Below are positions 29,001 to 42,985 of a stretch of DNA of 64,000 nucleotides, one piece after another. A program made the position numbers and the translations under genes. The number at the start of each line of letters is the position of its first letter. Within the stretch, counting starts at the first letter, position 1. Source of the DNA: Chrysoperla carnea. Its lineage: Eukaryota > Arthropoda > Insecta > Neuroptera > Chrysopidae. The notes under the pieces are model-generated. The model was not told where the DNA came from. It did no database searches and was given only the letters and a program-made list of their open reading frames with translations. Location of the stretch: assembly GCF_905475395.1 (NCBI RefSeq), contig NC_058337.1, positions 88,096,368 through 88,160,367 of the forward strand, in the 5' to 3' direction.

Positions 29001-31209
29001 AATCGTGAAAAAAATCCTTGTATTATTGAAGAAGACGAGGCAAGTGATCCAAATGAAAATTCAAATCCAGGAATGAGGTAACAATTTAGAGGAGTGCTAT
29101 TTATTTTGCATCCCAGTTACAAAAAGTTCTCTTGACATAATACTAAATTTTTTTAAATATTTTCTTAAATTCTTATAATTTACATTTAAAAAAAGTTTTT
29201 TTAAATGTAGTTTGGTGGTTATTCAAATTATCAATGATTTCCGACTTCTGATTGGATTAGTCATTCATTATACTATGCAGGGTCCTTTTTAAACATTTTT
29301 TTCTATTATCATCCACCAATTTTCCCTTTTTATAAAGTTTCTATATAAATTTTCCTTCATTTGATTTTTGTGCCAGAAAAATAATTAAAAATTTTTTTTT
29401 ATATAGTTTATAATTTAAAAAATTGTTTTCTTTTCAGCTCTCAATGGACAAGTTCAACTGTATCCCCACCTATTGTAGAAAATCAAAGAGATGATAATAA
29501 ACTATCAACTTTAGTATATTCACCTAAATTATTAGACGATCCTGAATTTATTGTGGGGAAACATCGTACTTTACTCACATTTACATCCTATATGACATCG
29601 GTTATCGATTATGTTAGGCCTCAAGATTTAAAACGAGAACTCAATGAAAAATTTAAAGAGAAATTTCCTACAATTCAGTTGACATTAAGTAAAATGCGAA
29701 GGTATAAATTATATTCATTAAATGTTTTCAAATAGATTTTTATTTCAAATTGATTACACGGTTACCCTTATATATATATATTTTTTTTTTATTTATATTG
29801 CAAAGTTTTATTTTTATATAATTTTACATTCGATTTTTGTATCTTTCGGTTTTCGAAAAAAAATTTCAACAACAATTGTTTAAATAATTTGTGTGTCTAA
29901 AGTGCTTGAAAATATTGCTTTCAATCATTTTTAACCTATAATGAAACCAGAGAGAAAATTGAAGTGAAGTATTCTAAGGAAATTTCCTACCATTACTAAA
30001 ACAATATTAATACTAGATTAGTAATATTACTTCAGTAATTAATAGCTGATTAAAATATTCAATTGAGAGATTTAAAAAAATTTTAACTCCTTTTTTAAAA
30101 GAGATATTTTTCTGGTTAGAATACGTTTTAGAGAAATTTACACACCGTATAATAAAACTAAACTTTAATTATATAAAATCATATACTTTTTACTTTTTAG
30201 TCTTAAACGTGAAATGCGTAAAATAGCAAAATCGGAATGCGTTGGATGTGATCTTTTAACTGTTGCTCAATCGTATGTTTATTTTGAAAAATTAATATTA
30301 CGTAATTTAATAAATAAGGAAAATAGAAAATTATGTGCTGGAGCCTGTCTTTTATTATCTGCTAAATTGAATGATGTAAAAGGTGAAGGTTTGAAACAAT
30401 TAATAGAGGTAAGCATAACAGCTTTAAATAATTAGATATATGACCTGATAGGAATTTTGTTCATCCGTAACGGCGCATTGACTTAAATAATTAATTGCTC
30501 TCTTATATCAAGTTTGCAGAAGAAAAGATAAAAACTTGTTAATGGTAGTTCGTATCCAATAACTAAAAATAAATTGTTTGGTGCAAATTCGATGTAGAAT
30601 TCATGATATTCTTCTGTCTGTTGTTATCTGGGATACACCCCATATAAAATGTACATGCCTCTTACTTAATCAATATTTTTTACTTAATCAATATTCACAC
30701 CTCCGAAATCGTATCGGAGATTAATCTTATCTTAAAAGAATTTACTTTAAGCTTATTGTGTGAATATAAGGCGTTCCCTGTCGTATATTTCAGGAAAAAG
30801 AAATCAGTTAAGTTTTCAGAAAATTGAAACCCCACACTTCTAAGTTCGATCTTTTTCTGCAAAATAAATTTAGTCTTTTCACAACGAAAATGAAGAATAT
30901 TATTTAAATGAAAAATTGGTAACGTTTATTTTCAAAGCCCAATGATTTATTGTTATACCAACCAGGTATACACAATTTACAATTTTCCCTAGCATTTAGT
31001 TTGAGAGAGCTAAAAGTAATAATATTATAAAATTCTAATTTTATTTACGTATAATTTTCTATTTTCAGAGAATCGAAAGTGTGTTTCGTTTAAATCGAAA
31101 AGATTTGATTGGCGCAGAATTTGCTGTATTAGTTGCATTAGAATTTGGTCTTCATGTACCAAATAGTGAAATAATATCCCATTACCAAAGATTAATATAT
31201 GAATCCTGA
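26094..31209 (+). CDS. Cables: Cables (CDK5 and ABL enzyme substrate) homolog
   Basis: Cables proteins are adaptors that link cyclin-dependent kinases to tyrosine kinases and carry a C-terminal cyclin-box fold. Seven coding exons join in frame: 26094-26560, 28356-28685, 28751-28874, 28959-29077, 29438-29701, 30201-30408 and 31069-31209 (550 residues). Diagnostic stretches are [20 protein letters not shown] near the start and [20 protein letters not shown], then [20 protein letters not shown] in the middle. The cyclin-like domain follows: [56 protein letters not shown] and [17 protein letters not shown]. The rest is Ser/Asn-rich and probably disordered. A stronger acceptor-like site 12 bases before the ATG suggests an upstream 5' UTR exon; extra N-terminal coding exons cannot be excluded. 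Kinase-binding function is family knowledge, not shown here. Confidence 0.93.
27162..27420. repeat. Widespread insect interspersed repeat
   Basis: It begins ACAGACTTCAAACAAAAACG, then GAGGAGGTTATCAATTCGAC and GTTACCTCAGAACTTTCGAC, followed by TGGGTGAACCGATTTTGATG. I recognise this block as a repeat common across insect genomes, although I cannot name its family with certainty. Its first motif (GACTTCAA) is shared with the ends of the adjacent palindrome, so the two may belong to one element. Confidence 0.55.
27464..27762. repeat. Near-perfect palindrome, arms about 130 bp
   Basis: The left arm (about 27464-27595) starts AACAAAAAGAAAACCGACTT and ends GAGTCGGTGTCAGCCAAG. The right arm (about 27632-27762) is its inverse, starting CTTGGCTGACACCGACTCCG. 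The spacer is about 36 bp. A transcript of this intron could fold into a long hairpin. The structure is typical of a foldback MITE. Few mismatches between arms imply a fairly recent origin. Confidence 0.85.
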
Positions 31210-34200
31210 CCCACACCGGATCAAGCCTTAACTCCTGTTTCGTTTAATTTTTGTTTAAGTTTTTCGATGTATTGTACAAATAGTGCTTATTGATTTTATT
31301 TGTCTGTTGTGTTATTTATTATATTATTTATTTAAAATTTTTTTAAATGTGATCCAATTATTAAGAACGCTTTCAATAAAATATTATTAAGCATTACTTT
31401 TAATAGTTATTGTTTTAGACCATTGTCATTCATGCTCAGGCACGGGTCAAGGATTTTATTCAGGTGGGGGCAAAAATATATATAATGCAGCCATTTTTGT
31501 TTGTTGTTTTTATTTGATTCGAACATTGGTAGATGGTCATGGCATTTACTGAGCAGATTTTTATTAGCATATTATTAAAGAGGAATATTTCTCTCTTCCC
31601 CTTCTGTAAGGTTGTAAGTAAGAAAATAAAAAATGACATTTTTATTTAAAAATCACTTAGCATTACAAACTTTGGGTATATTTAAAAAAAAAAGGGTAGT
31701 AAAAAACTAATCCTTCCTGGAATTGTCTTTATCTTGATTTATTGCCTTAAAAATTAATTACATAAATCTAGGAAACCAAAAAATTATTTTCAGTGAGCAC
31801 CGTCAACGTCTTACTCATCTCTGTTTTAGAACATATGATATACAAATAGGTAGAACCATCAACCATGGTGTAGAGATTATAAGGTGTATCAACGGTTACA
31901 TTACGGGTAGGTTTACATTTTTACAATCAAGTTTCAATTAACGATAATAAAAACGAATAGTTCAACGAAACGGAGAAGTAAACGGCTAGTAGATTATAAT
32001 TATCGAGCCGAAATCAAGATATAATTTTTAGATATGAAAAGTCTTCCTTTCTACCGCATCTATAAAAATTGTATACCCTACTGATTTTTATCGAAAGATA
32101 AACATATATCAACTTTTGGATTCCAATGTGCATTCTGTTATTAGGGAGTCCGCACGCGAAGCGAGTAGTAAGTGATTAAAACAATATGTAGAGAATACAT
32201 TAAACACATTGTAAAGAATATATTGTATATGTATATTTAGTTTTTTTTCTTTGTTTAAAATTTGGTTCAAGTTTCAAATTAACTCAATTTTGTCAATTTT
32301 TTTTGGAAAGTTGAAGGATCGATTTGATTTTAGTCTTAAAAAACTCGTGAATAACTGTCGTTCAGAATTTATATACTTAGAAAGTGTGCTTTTCAAAATT
32401 CAAAATGGCAGGTCCAATATAGTTGATTTTTAAAGAAAAATTGCTATTTTTAACGAAAATAAACAAGGAGAGTGGAAAAAAATCTTCGCACGGGAATTTT
32501 CTTGACACCTGACCATGAATTTGATGCGAAAATTTCAAAATCCAAAGTGCATTCAATGCGGCCTATTAATAAAGCAAAATTGTTGTTTTTAAAACGTCAT
32601 AATGTTAATTAATAATATACAGTATATTCACTATTCACTTAACATTATTACGTCACAACGATGTTTTACGAACATTTTTTTTGTCGGGCGTTTTCGTTTC
32701 TCTTTTGAAACTGTCTGTAACTTTAAAATTATCATGAAAAAATAAAAACAGTTTTGTTATAAACCTTATATATGATCTTTCCATTTTTGTAAAAAAAAAA
32801 ATTTTGATTCAAAAGCCCAAAAAATCGGCCATTTTGGATCCACCCTTTTGAAATTTGAAATCAAGTCGATCAGTCGGTACAGAAATCCTAATTTGACAAG
32901 ATTAAATAAATTATATTATGGATAAAATTAACTATTCTTGAAATGGAGCTTGTGATTTAAGTTGGGATAAACAGGAATTTTTGATTTTGTGTCAAAATTT
33001 CATAAGCACATCAAACGTAGGCTTATAATTAACTAGCTGAGCGTGAACAATCTAGATCTACGACAAAAGACAAATGGAGCTGCACACGTTGCATACGAAA
33101 CTATGAATAAAACGAATATACTATATTACAGCGCCTTGAGAGTAAGTAGTAACTAGAAAGATATAATTTAATAAGATGTTAACAATATTCTATCCAGGAT
33201 TCAGTTCATTTCTATTTCTTCGTGAAATAATTACTAGCCGAATTTTTTTAAACGATAATTAGTAGACTAATCAAATTTTCTAATAAGATTTAAAAAAAAT
33301 TGAAATTTTGAAAAAAATGCTTGATACGAGGTTTTTGATATATTATTTAATTCTATTGGAACAATTTTATATATTAAGCATCAAAATGCACTATTCCAAA
33401 TGATATATTTACAATACGTATGTTATCAAATAAAAATTAACAAATAAAAATAGAGCTTTTTTATCAAAAACACAAAATCGTTATATTTGAAAAAAAAAAA
33501 AAAAACATTAGAAATATAAAAAAAAATGCAACAAATACAATCAAATCAATACTTGATTTGTTTCATGTTTGTTGTTTTTTGCATCAAAACTAAAATTTTA
33601 TCAGGGTACATACCTATGTATATGTTTTATTATCCGTATATTAATGCACATGTGAATATGCACATTCTATAAAAAAAAAAGATGTGTATAAAGTACCACA
33701 AACGGTGTCTAGGCCGCGTGCTTAAAGTGCCACAAACTTGCAAGTTCCTTATAGCACAAAATCATATACTATCAGGAAACATTCTCATTTTAAGGGTTCT
33801 GAAGTACGTCTAGCACTTGGAAGCTGTTGCGTTAACTAATGCTAGCGCGCTAGTAAAACAACCGAATTCCTGCCTCGCATATTAAAAAATTATATTATTT
33901 AATCATAAAACAAAATAATATTTCAAACTACATGCCCCACTTGTAATTGAAAATAACAAAAAAATATTCCCCACCTTTCTCTTTAAAAGTTCATTCAAGT
34001 TTACGTATTTCAACGCCAAAACTATCCATTTTCAGAGTTCAATGATGAATAAACAGATATGGGCTTCTTAACGAACCAAACACGTTGCCAGAAATTCCAT
34101 TCCCGGGAGGGTGAGGGCTGAGGTGATAGTTACTAGAAAATTAAATCAGCAAGTTCCAAAATTGATGTTTTCAACATTTATTCGGGGAAGAAGGGGTCGG

Positions 34201-37200
34201 TGGCTTCAGCACTCTCATCCCCCTCATATCACAATTTTCAAATAAAAAGTGTTCATATAGAATTGAAGTATACAATTTTGTTTACCCACTCGGCCATGTG
34301 GAATTTCATTTGATAGGTCCTTAAAAATAAAAGAAAATTATTTTCGTGATTTTTTTAAATTGGTTTTTCTTGTGAGTCGACTATTACATCAGATATATGT
34401 TCCCTTATATTTGTATTATTACCTATGTTTCAACTTTCAACATAAATATTTAAAAAAAAATCTACATAAATAATTTACATTTTATTAATATTAATTTGAT
34501 TGAATATTTGTAAGTTATTACACTTGAAATGCCATTTGAATATTATCAATATTTTATCTATGAATTATGTAAAATGAGTGTGTTCATTTCGTACATTTCC
34601 GTTAGCAGCATTGAAACTGGTTTATAAACTTTGGATCCCTTTTCACTTTTGCATTCGATTTACGCAGGATCTATGTACAAAATTAGCTATTACAGCGAGG
34701 AATTTTCTCCACGCCTATTGAGACGTTCAGATCATGATTTTTGGATGAAGTTCTTATTTGTACCACTTTAGAATTATGGCTTTTCTAAAAACGGGAAGGA
34801 ATAATTTTTTGAATCAATACGTGGTAGGTACTGCACTACATCCCTTTTAATTTTATTCAAACAATCGAAACCTAAAATTGAACTAAAATATGAAAGTCAA
34901 GAATTGTAAACATTATAATAATTGTATTTAGACAAGTGTTTAATCAAACATTATGTATCTGTTTCAATGAATTAGATTTGCGGCATTTTAAAACTAAACT
35001 GACTCTCGGTTGCCACTTGTGGCACTACATACACTTCGTAAAAAAAATACAAAATATTATACATATATAAAAAATCCCTATTTTTTTAACCAATGAAATG
35101 CTATGAATAGGTGAAACGCAAGACTATTAGCTGTTATGTATTACAATATTAGTAATAAACTACTAGTAACTTTTTGCAACATTAGTAGGAATGGTATGAT
35201 GTTTGAACCCTACAAATAAATATTATAATTTTTATATTAATGTTTTATTAAGAATTATGTGTTGTTATATAATTTAAGAGCACGTGAAACATATATTATT
35301 GTTCATAATTTTTCATTTCATTGATTAATTAGTTAATTAATTCATCATCATGGTTCAGGTATTAAGCAAAATTTTATGTTTTCGTATACTTTCATTTATT
35401 TTATTCTTAATTATTAACTTTTAAATAATGTTTTGATTTAAATTTATGTCATTAATTAGGTTCAGTACACAAACACATGGTTCTAACCTTTTTTTGTTGC
35501 AATTAGAACTGATTCTTATCCTGCACATTGTCCTTAATTTTTTCTGTCATATTCCAGTTAAAATTTATTAGTTATCCAAGATTGACTTGCATTTGAGAAA
35601 ACACCCAAATGAGTTTATGAAAAAAATGTTGCTTTTAAAATGAATGAAATCTTTAAACTTTCACATTTTAATAATACTGATACTGTGTGTTCCACGAAAA
35701 ATTTCTAGGCATCATAAAAAATGAATGTTCAGAAAAAACCTTTTGTAAGAACAAATTTTATATTGAATTGAAGTTATTCTGAATAAATATTTGTACCAAG
35801 TGAAAACATTCCTAAATTAAATTTCGTTATTTTGACGTTTAGGTTTTACACCTTATAGTCTGAGAATTATCTATTAGGTATTTTCATAAGTTTTAGAGTT
35901 TGTAGTTTCAAAAAATTCTAAATTCCTAATCATTCCTTTTTTCTTCCCTTTGCCAAACAACACTCACACAAGAGTAACACACGATACCAGAAGTCAAGTA
36001 AAAATTATTTATTATGCATAAATCATAAAAAGTAAGCATCATACTTTAAACTGCACGCAACCAGTAGGTTTCAGTGGTTATTTATTTAGAAATTTTAGTG
36101 GCAAATTGGTGTTAAAATCTGATCTAATACTAGTTGCAAACTAGTTTGGAACCAAAAGTTCCACACGTATATGTTGACGTTTATAGTCCAATAACTCGAA
36201 ATCTGAGAGCGATCCAATTGTTGCTACAATTGGTTAAAATTTCGAATTCTGAATTATCTAAGTCAAACTCATTAAAATTCATTGGCTGAAATTTTGAATT
36301 ATCTCAGTCAAATTGAAAAATTACTATGTAACTGGAATGCTATTATATCTGAATGTGTATCACACCAAAATATTAAAGTTTTTTGTTTTCCTACGAAAAA
36401 GTTGTATCTAATTTAAAGTTTAGGTAAATCATTTTAAAATTTAAAAAAACTATAGTTTAAACATTTAATCTCGAAATAAAATTTATACCCCGCAAAAATT
36501 TATCCCAGGAAAGAAAGTGTTATTATAATTGTTCTACATTGGAGTTTCATACGCTATGTAAATAAAGAATTCTGTGACCGAGTCCAGATTCATAACTATC
36601 GTAAAATTTTTTAACAATTTTTTTAAGTATGTCGTTAATTTTTGTAGTATGTATGCACAAAAAAATCATTTTTACTTAACTTCTTCAATGTTTCAGCTCT
36701 GAAGGATTTATCATGCATTTGATTAAGAAAAATTTCAGAAATTTTGCAATTCTGGAAAGGGTTGATAGATTATAATTTTTAGAAAAAATAAAATGATTTA
36801 TCAACCTTTTCCAGACTTGATCTCCTGAAATATCTTCCGAATCATTCCATTTGGATTTTTTAAATCGTATATGTTAAATTAATATTTAAATCTCAATCTC
36901 TTAGGTAATGAGATCTTGCATAGGTTGTTGTTCCACCCGAAAACCATTTTATTTAATGGTAAAATACCTAATGAATCAAAATCGGCATAATAGTATAAGC
37001 GTGAATCAAAACCAATTTTTGTTTAAAAGCAAAATATTTTTGGCACTACAATGCGTTTGAACACTTCATATTTAAAAAGTGGTTTTATTTTCATTAAAAT
37101 CGTTACATTGGCTCCGATTAGTTGAAAAAAGTGCTAGTACCGGTACCCCATAATTTAATAATCTCCATTATGTATTTGGACGCAGCTAGTGGCTGTATTT

Positions 37201-37667
37201 GATTGATCTAAGCGCTCAGTTAGCTTACCGAGTGCGATCTCGTTAAAGGAAAAATCGTAAAAAATCGCTCAATAAACTAACCGAGGGCTCATTTTGGCCA
37301 AACACAACCACTATCATATTCTTTAGAGATCATTTCATTTATTACGAATTACTTTGGCATTATTTATTTTCACTTCCTAATATTTGTCATTTATATAAAA
37401 AACACAGATTAACCAAAGCCGAGGTATAAATATTATTTGGAGAATACTAAATTATTTATTAGATTAAAAAAGGTAATAGCCTGCCTTAAGTTATCACTCT
37501 TAATTTTAGAATGTCCATAACGACTATGGTGTCTCAGTTGCCCTTACTCCGAATTCATAGCACCCTTTTATACGTTAAAAGCCAAACATTAAATACACTG
37601 TCGAAACCATTGATTGAGCTTAGATAACTGCGAATTTATAATTAATTCAATTAATTTTTTATTAAAG
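31210..37667. other. Gene-poor interval between Cables and Ngdn
   Basis: About 6.4 kb. After the Cables 3' UTR I see no coding exon I can support. The few short open frames (for example 32251-32433) lack any domain. The missing first exon of Ngdn and its promoter should lie near the right end, but I could not identify them. Mostly A/T-rich single-copy-looking sequence. Confidence 0.45.
31375..31380 (+). terminator. Probable poly(A) signal of Cables
   Basis: AATAAA 166 bases after the Cables stop codon, same strand. Confidence 0.55.
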
Positions 37668-38579
37668 GCAATTAATGAAGATTTTGACGAAGATCAAGAA
37701 GATGTGAGTCAAGCTTTAGCTCTATTACGAGAGATGAATACAAACGTACAAAATGTTGCACAATTAGTTGATAATATGATTGTAAAAGTCCATAAAGGTG
37801 AACTCTCAACCACACAAGGTTTGAGTTTCTTAGAAATGAAATATCATATGTTATTAAGTTATTTGATAAATGTTACATATGCTATATTACGTAAATGTTC
37901 TGGTGAAACAATTGAAGGTGATCCATCCATAGATCGTTTAGTGGAAATACGAACTGTTTTAGAAAAAATACGACCTATTGATCATAGATTAAAATATCAA
38001 ATTGATAAATTAGTGAAAGCTGCCGTTCAAGGAACTGTCGAAGAAAATGATCCTAGCATGTTACGTGCAAATCCTGATAATTTATTAGGTAATGATGGTG
38101 CCAGCTCAGAGGAGAGTGATGATGAAGAAGAAGGTACAAAAGAAAAAAAATCTAAATCTGGATTATATGTGCCACCTAAGTTAGCTGCAGTACACTACGA
38201 TGGTGATGAGTCCATTGTTGAAAAGAATAAAAGGTTACAGGAAAATAAAAGGAAACATACTTTACATTCGTCCGTTATTGAAGATTTACGTGATGAGTAC
38301 TTAGATACGCCCCAGGAGATATCACATGGTAACTACGCTCAAAAAACATTATCACGTTTTGAACAAGAAAAAACTGAATATGAAGAAAATTATCTCACTC
38401 GATTACCTGAAACAAAAGTTGAACGTAATCGAAGGAAACAGTTACATAGTAATATGGGAAATCTAGCTGATGAAATTGTATATGGCCATAGTTCATCAAA
38501 TAGTAAATCATTAAAGCGAAAGCGACAGTCTAATAAAATAAAAAAGAAGAGTGGTGGTAAAAAGAGGCGTACTCAATAG
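37668..38579 (+). CDS. Ngdn: Neuroguidin (Sas10/Utp3/C1D family), first exon not found
   Basis: The Sas10/Utp3/C1D family works in the small-subunit processome (early 18S rRNA maturation); vertebrate neuroguidin also binds eIF4E. The visible exon encodes 303 residues to a TAG at 38577. It includes the family core GLSFLEMKYHMLLSYLIN, CSGETIEGDPSIDRLVEIRT, VLEKIRPIDHRLKYQIDKLV and KAAVQGT. Then come an acidic Ser/Asp/Glu tract (SSEESDDEEEGTKEKK), the YVPPKLAAVHYD motif, and a lysine/arginine-rich nuclear or nucleolar tail (SLKRKRQSNKIKKKSGGKKR). Upstream of ATTAAAG at 37661-37667 the frame has no ATG before a TGA, so this is a splice acceptor and the initiating exon lies upstream. Only a short N-terminal piece, perhaps 5-15 residues, should be missing. 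Confidence 0.93.
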   Translation, partial: AINEDFDEDQEDVSQALALLREMNTNVQNVAQLVDNMIVKVHKGELSTTQGLSFLEMKYHMLLSYLINVTYAILRKCSGETIEGDPSIDRLVEIRTVLEKIRPIDHRLKYQIDKLVKAAVQGTVEENDPSMLRANPDNLLGNDGASSEESDDEEEGTKEKKSKSGLYVPPKLAAVHYDGDESIVEKNKRLQENKRKHTLHSSVIEDLRDEYLDTPQEISHGNYAQKTLSRFEQEKTEYEENYLTRLPETKVERNRRKQLHSNMGNLADEIVYGHSSSNSKSLKRKRQSNKIKKKSGGKKRRTQ

Positions 38580-38754
38580 GATCTTTTTTTCCTAAACATT
38601 TTCGATTAACTTTGGCCTTTAAGAAAGTAAGTCAAATGTACAATAAGATTTTGTTTTATTTTTTTTTTTTTACAATTTGTAAAATTCATAACTTGTACAA
38701 AACATATTCAAAATGTAATCAGTGAATCTTAAAAATTTTCTATCTACTAAAATT

Positions 38755-38760
38755 AATAAA
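38755..38760 (+). terminator. Probable poly(A) signal of Ngdn
   Basis: AATAAA about 175 bases downstream of the Ngdn stop. Confidence 0.55.
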
Positions 38761-41700
38761 TACTTGACAGTCAAGTCATACTCCTTTTTATTCATTGCTA
38801 TACTTAGTTGAAATAAATAAGAGACAAATATTAAATCCATAATGTATTCATAAATTTCTTATACTCTAATTTTCTGATAAATAATAGTTGTTTGGGAACT
38901 CATAAATTAACATTATGGTTGTACATTGTTACCAAAAGCTGCCTCTCGACTCCCAAATCATTTAGCAATCACTATGGAAAATGATAATAACGTATCTAAC
39001 CAATTACGTATTTTCATCTTTATCCGATTTTTGATTGCAAGATGTCTAATTTAGATATTATGAATTTAAAATTTTCGTCAACAAGACATGTTTCTTAAAA
39101 AATTTGCTCTTTGCTCTCAAACCAAATTTAGATTCTAATTGGTCTTAAAGTTTGGTGACATAAATAAAAACCTTTTATAATTAGTTGCTATATATTTTTG
39201 GTGCAGCAATTATTAAGTTCGTTGTCAAAGACAGTTTTAAAAAGAATTTCATAAAAAATTAAAATTTCTATTTAAAAAATTTTCAAATTCTTTTTATTTT
39301 AACTCATTTAAAATATGTAACTGTAAGTATGTTGCAAAATCTTGTAATAAATAATTTGTTTCTTTGTTCAGAAACAGCAAATGTAGATGTCAGCACTGTT
39401 TATACCTAGTTAAATGTCTTGATTTTAGTTTTTAAAACGAAAAACTAAATTGACTGATAATTTAAAATAAAGAAGACAATTTTTTGATTAATTATTATGT
39501 AGATTGTAAGAATTGGGAGTCCTTGCAGCTGTGATATGTGGTATTGTATGCGTGGTAAAACGTACAGAGAGTGCTCAGATTGTGTTCAACGAATTCCATA
39601 AATACTATCGGGGTAATTGTAGAATTTTTTAATGATGAAGTAAAGTATGAAATATCTGAAACATTAATTTTAATGATTAAGTAACTAAGGTATAGATTTT
39701 ATCGAGTTACGGCAAATGTTTTTAGTAAAGGTTTTAATGAAAGCAAGAGCTAATGTTTTCAATCAATAAGGTTACTTAAGATTTTTCTACTAAATATTAA
39801 TTAGAAAATAGCTTTTTAGATAAAATCATAAAATATGGTAGTTTTTAATTGATGTGCATAACGCAACAGATTTTTATTTGAAGTTAAACAGTCATTTTAA
39901 CTACGTGCCTTAATTCTTCAAAAATATATCATAATTAAGTGAAGTTTTTCATATACACTATATACTTATCCATAATGATTTTCAACGAAATCACTTTTCT
40001 TGACCCATATTTGTGCCTTTTTTCAACTATATATATATGGGTTAAAGAAACGTCAGTATAATACGATAATATTTCAATTTTTTAAATTTTATGGCGAGCT
40101 TCAACTCTATAATATTGTAAACATATTTTCAGTTAAAATAAATATTCCTCTTTGCATTCGATATATCTAAGTTTTGAATATTTTCTGCTACTCAAAGTTT
40201 TTACAGATACAATTTCCAAATAAAAGACATATTTGAAGAATCATTTTGTATTACATAAAACTTCAATTAAAAATATTTTATGGAATTCATTTGAATGCAA
40301 TCCAAATGTTTTTTCAAGTTTCAAGAAAATTTGAGTGATAAATAAATCTTATTGTACCGTACAAGATATTATTTTCAATTTTCGTTTTTTTTTAATATTT
40401 AGAAAATTTTTAAAAAGATTTGCGATCAATCACATTAATTAAAAAAGTGTACATTTAGGCCTATATAATATCGATATTTTATTGATCCCAGGTACAAATC
40501 ATCCGAATTTCAAGTAAACAATTTATTAATAAAAGTTAATGTTAACATTTTCATGTTATTGAAATCATGTTACGTAATTTATTTTTATTCAAGTTATTAT
40601 CACATTGAGTAGGATTGGTAACGAATTATTTACGATGTCAAAAAGTAACTAACTTAAAATGCATAAATAAATGCTTTTGATGGTTTTTACTCAATTTTTT
40701 ATCCTATTGAGTTTTTTTCTAATAAATAGTAACCGAACATTGTTTTTTTTTTGCAAACAAAACAATAAAATAATTAATTACTCCATATAAAGAAAATTTA
40801 ATCAGTATCCAAAAATTCCGTATCATTTCAAGTAAAATATAAAGTTATCTAAAATATGAATAGAAAACTTACTTCTTTCAAAGTGATAGTTAAACTTAGC
40901 TTTCGAATGTCTGTGGGCTATCAGAACGGAATTATTTGAAAAATTTTTTAAGCCTACTGAGAAGGTTGAACAGATTGATTGGATTATTATTAATAAAAGA
41001 GGTTGGCAAAACAATTAATTTTATATTTGTAATAAAGCAGTTTTGACTAAAATTGATGGAGCTGTGAATATTGTTTTGTAGTAGACAATGAGGTAGGCAT
41101 TTTAAAAACAGTATTAATTGTTAATTATTTATACTAAATCATGTCTTAAGATTTTTAGATGAAACCATCTATCGTTGCTTTTGTAGGTCTTACAACAATG
41201 CTTATTATTTTCGTCGAATAAATAGGGTATTCTTGGATACTGGTATTATATTGTACAAAATTAAGTATTTTATGTTACCAATTCTGACCCATATAATATG
41301 TGTTAGGTGGAAAATTATGTATGAATTGGGTAATATTAGAATGAAAAACATTTCATTTCTTATAATAACTCGTTAATTTCTTTAAATATTATTGTAATTT
41401 ATTTTTTTACAAAAATTAACTACGAATTAAGGTATATACACATTAATTAAACAGATAACTTTTAGAATAAAAATGTAATCTTATGATGGCAATTTAATCA
41501 ATAGTTCGCAGGTAACTCATACATGGAATATGAACCTAAACAAAAGGCTTCTCAAACATATATATAAACCTTAAACAAATTTATTTACGTAGATGTATGC
41601 ATGGATTTTCGATAGGTAGAAAATGTGATAAATACCAATGATAACAATAATATAATAACATTTTTTGTTAATTTGTAGTTTAAACAAAATGTTTGACCTA

Positions 41701-42773
41701 AAATTGTATTATCCCCAATTTTGAATAAGATGTTTTGTGTCTAGAAAACAAAATTGCTATAATTAAATAAATAATCGTCCGAATTTTCGATTTAATTTTT
41801 TAGACAGTAGATCAAGAACTACGATGATTTTGCTGGATTTTCATGCATTCTAATTTATAAAAAAAAATCATATTCAATATTGAGGGAAAATATTACTAAA
41901 ATTGTGCATCTTTGATTTGGTTTTTAGGCTTTGATAGATTAGAGCGGGCTTCTTTTTTACAAACAACACAATTTAAGATTTTATTAAATAATACATAAAA
42001 TCCATATCATTATGGGTGGTTCCAAGTTTGATTTTCTTTAATTATTATGGAGGTAAAGAAAATAAAACTAATATTTTATTCGTTCTCTTAAATAATTTCT
42101 ACACTCTTAAAGTCTTCCTTAACCCGCTTGTGTAGTAATCGGATCAAGTTTTCATCAGATGACACACAATTTTAATATAAATTACTTATGCCATAAGAAA
42201 ATTCAAGCTTTTGATTAAAAATCTGTATATAAATGTCGAAGGAGTAGTATTTTACAATAGATTTTTATATTGTTGCTGGGAGCGTTTTTTTCTATTATAT
42301 TTTTTTGTAGAGACTGATATACTTGGCGATTTTAATATTATTACGTGAAATTCGAAACTTTTTTAAAACCCTACGTTTTACTAGTAATTATTTAAGTTTC
42401 GTTAAATATATTTTTCTACTTATAAAATAATTCGTAAGAGAAGGTTAGGGTTTGTTTGCAGTTCTGTAATTCGATTAGCTTTTGTGTTTTATTTTGTGTT
42501 TTTAAGTAAATATTACTTAATTACAAAGTTTTGTTATATTTGAATATTTGTTAAGTTGTAATGTTTTTTCATCTTTACTTAAATGTTTTATGTTTTTGAA
42601 AGATTTTTTTAAAGTTTTACTACGGGGATTTTCAATTATTATTTATATTATATTTTAATTTTTTTTTGTTTCATCGTTTATTTGCTGTTAAATAATACCA
42701 AGTAAAAAATAATATTATTTTATGTTTAGTCAGGGAAATGTTATAATGGAAAAGGGACACGTGATGTCCAAAC

Positions 42774-42985
42774 TGCCAAGTGGTGAACTTGTTTTCCAAG
42801 GACCCCCTTAACAGCGTGGTACCTTTGTTTAAGAAGAAAGTGGTCAATTTTTAAAGTTATGGCCATTTGCATTTCTGAACCACTCGAGTAATCAAGTGGC
42901 CAAAATTTAAAAAATCGATCACTTACGGCTTAATTATGGATATCGAGATTTAAGAGGTTCATAAGAAAGAAGTCTACCACTTGGC
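42774..42985. mobile_element. Short MITE-like inverted-repeat element
   Basis: TGCCAAGTGGTGAACTTGTT at the left is matched by the reverse complement of the right end (TGCCAAGTGGTAGACTTCTT). The inverted repeats are imperfect, about 20 bp, around a 210-bp element. The interior is non-coding. Target duplication not resolved. Confidence 0.5.

Noticed and set aside
33690-33880. GC-richer patch with GCGTTAACTAATGCTAGCGC
   Set aside because: Briefly considered as tRNA or SINE; no cloverleaf or internal promoter boxes could be drawn.
42747-42813. Short ATG frame MEKGHVMSKLPSGELVFQGPP
   Set aside because: Only 21 codons, overlapping the inverted-repeat element at 42774; no support as a gene.
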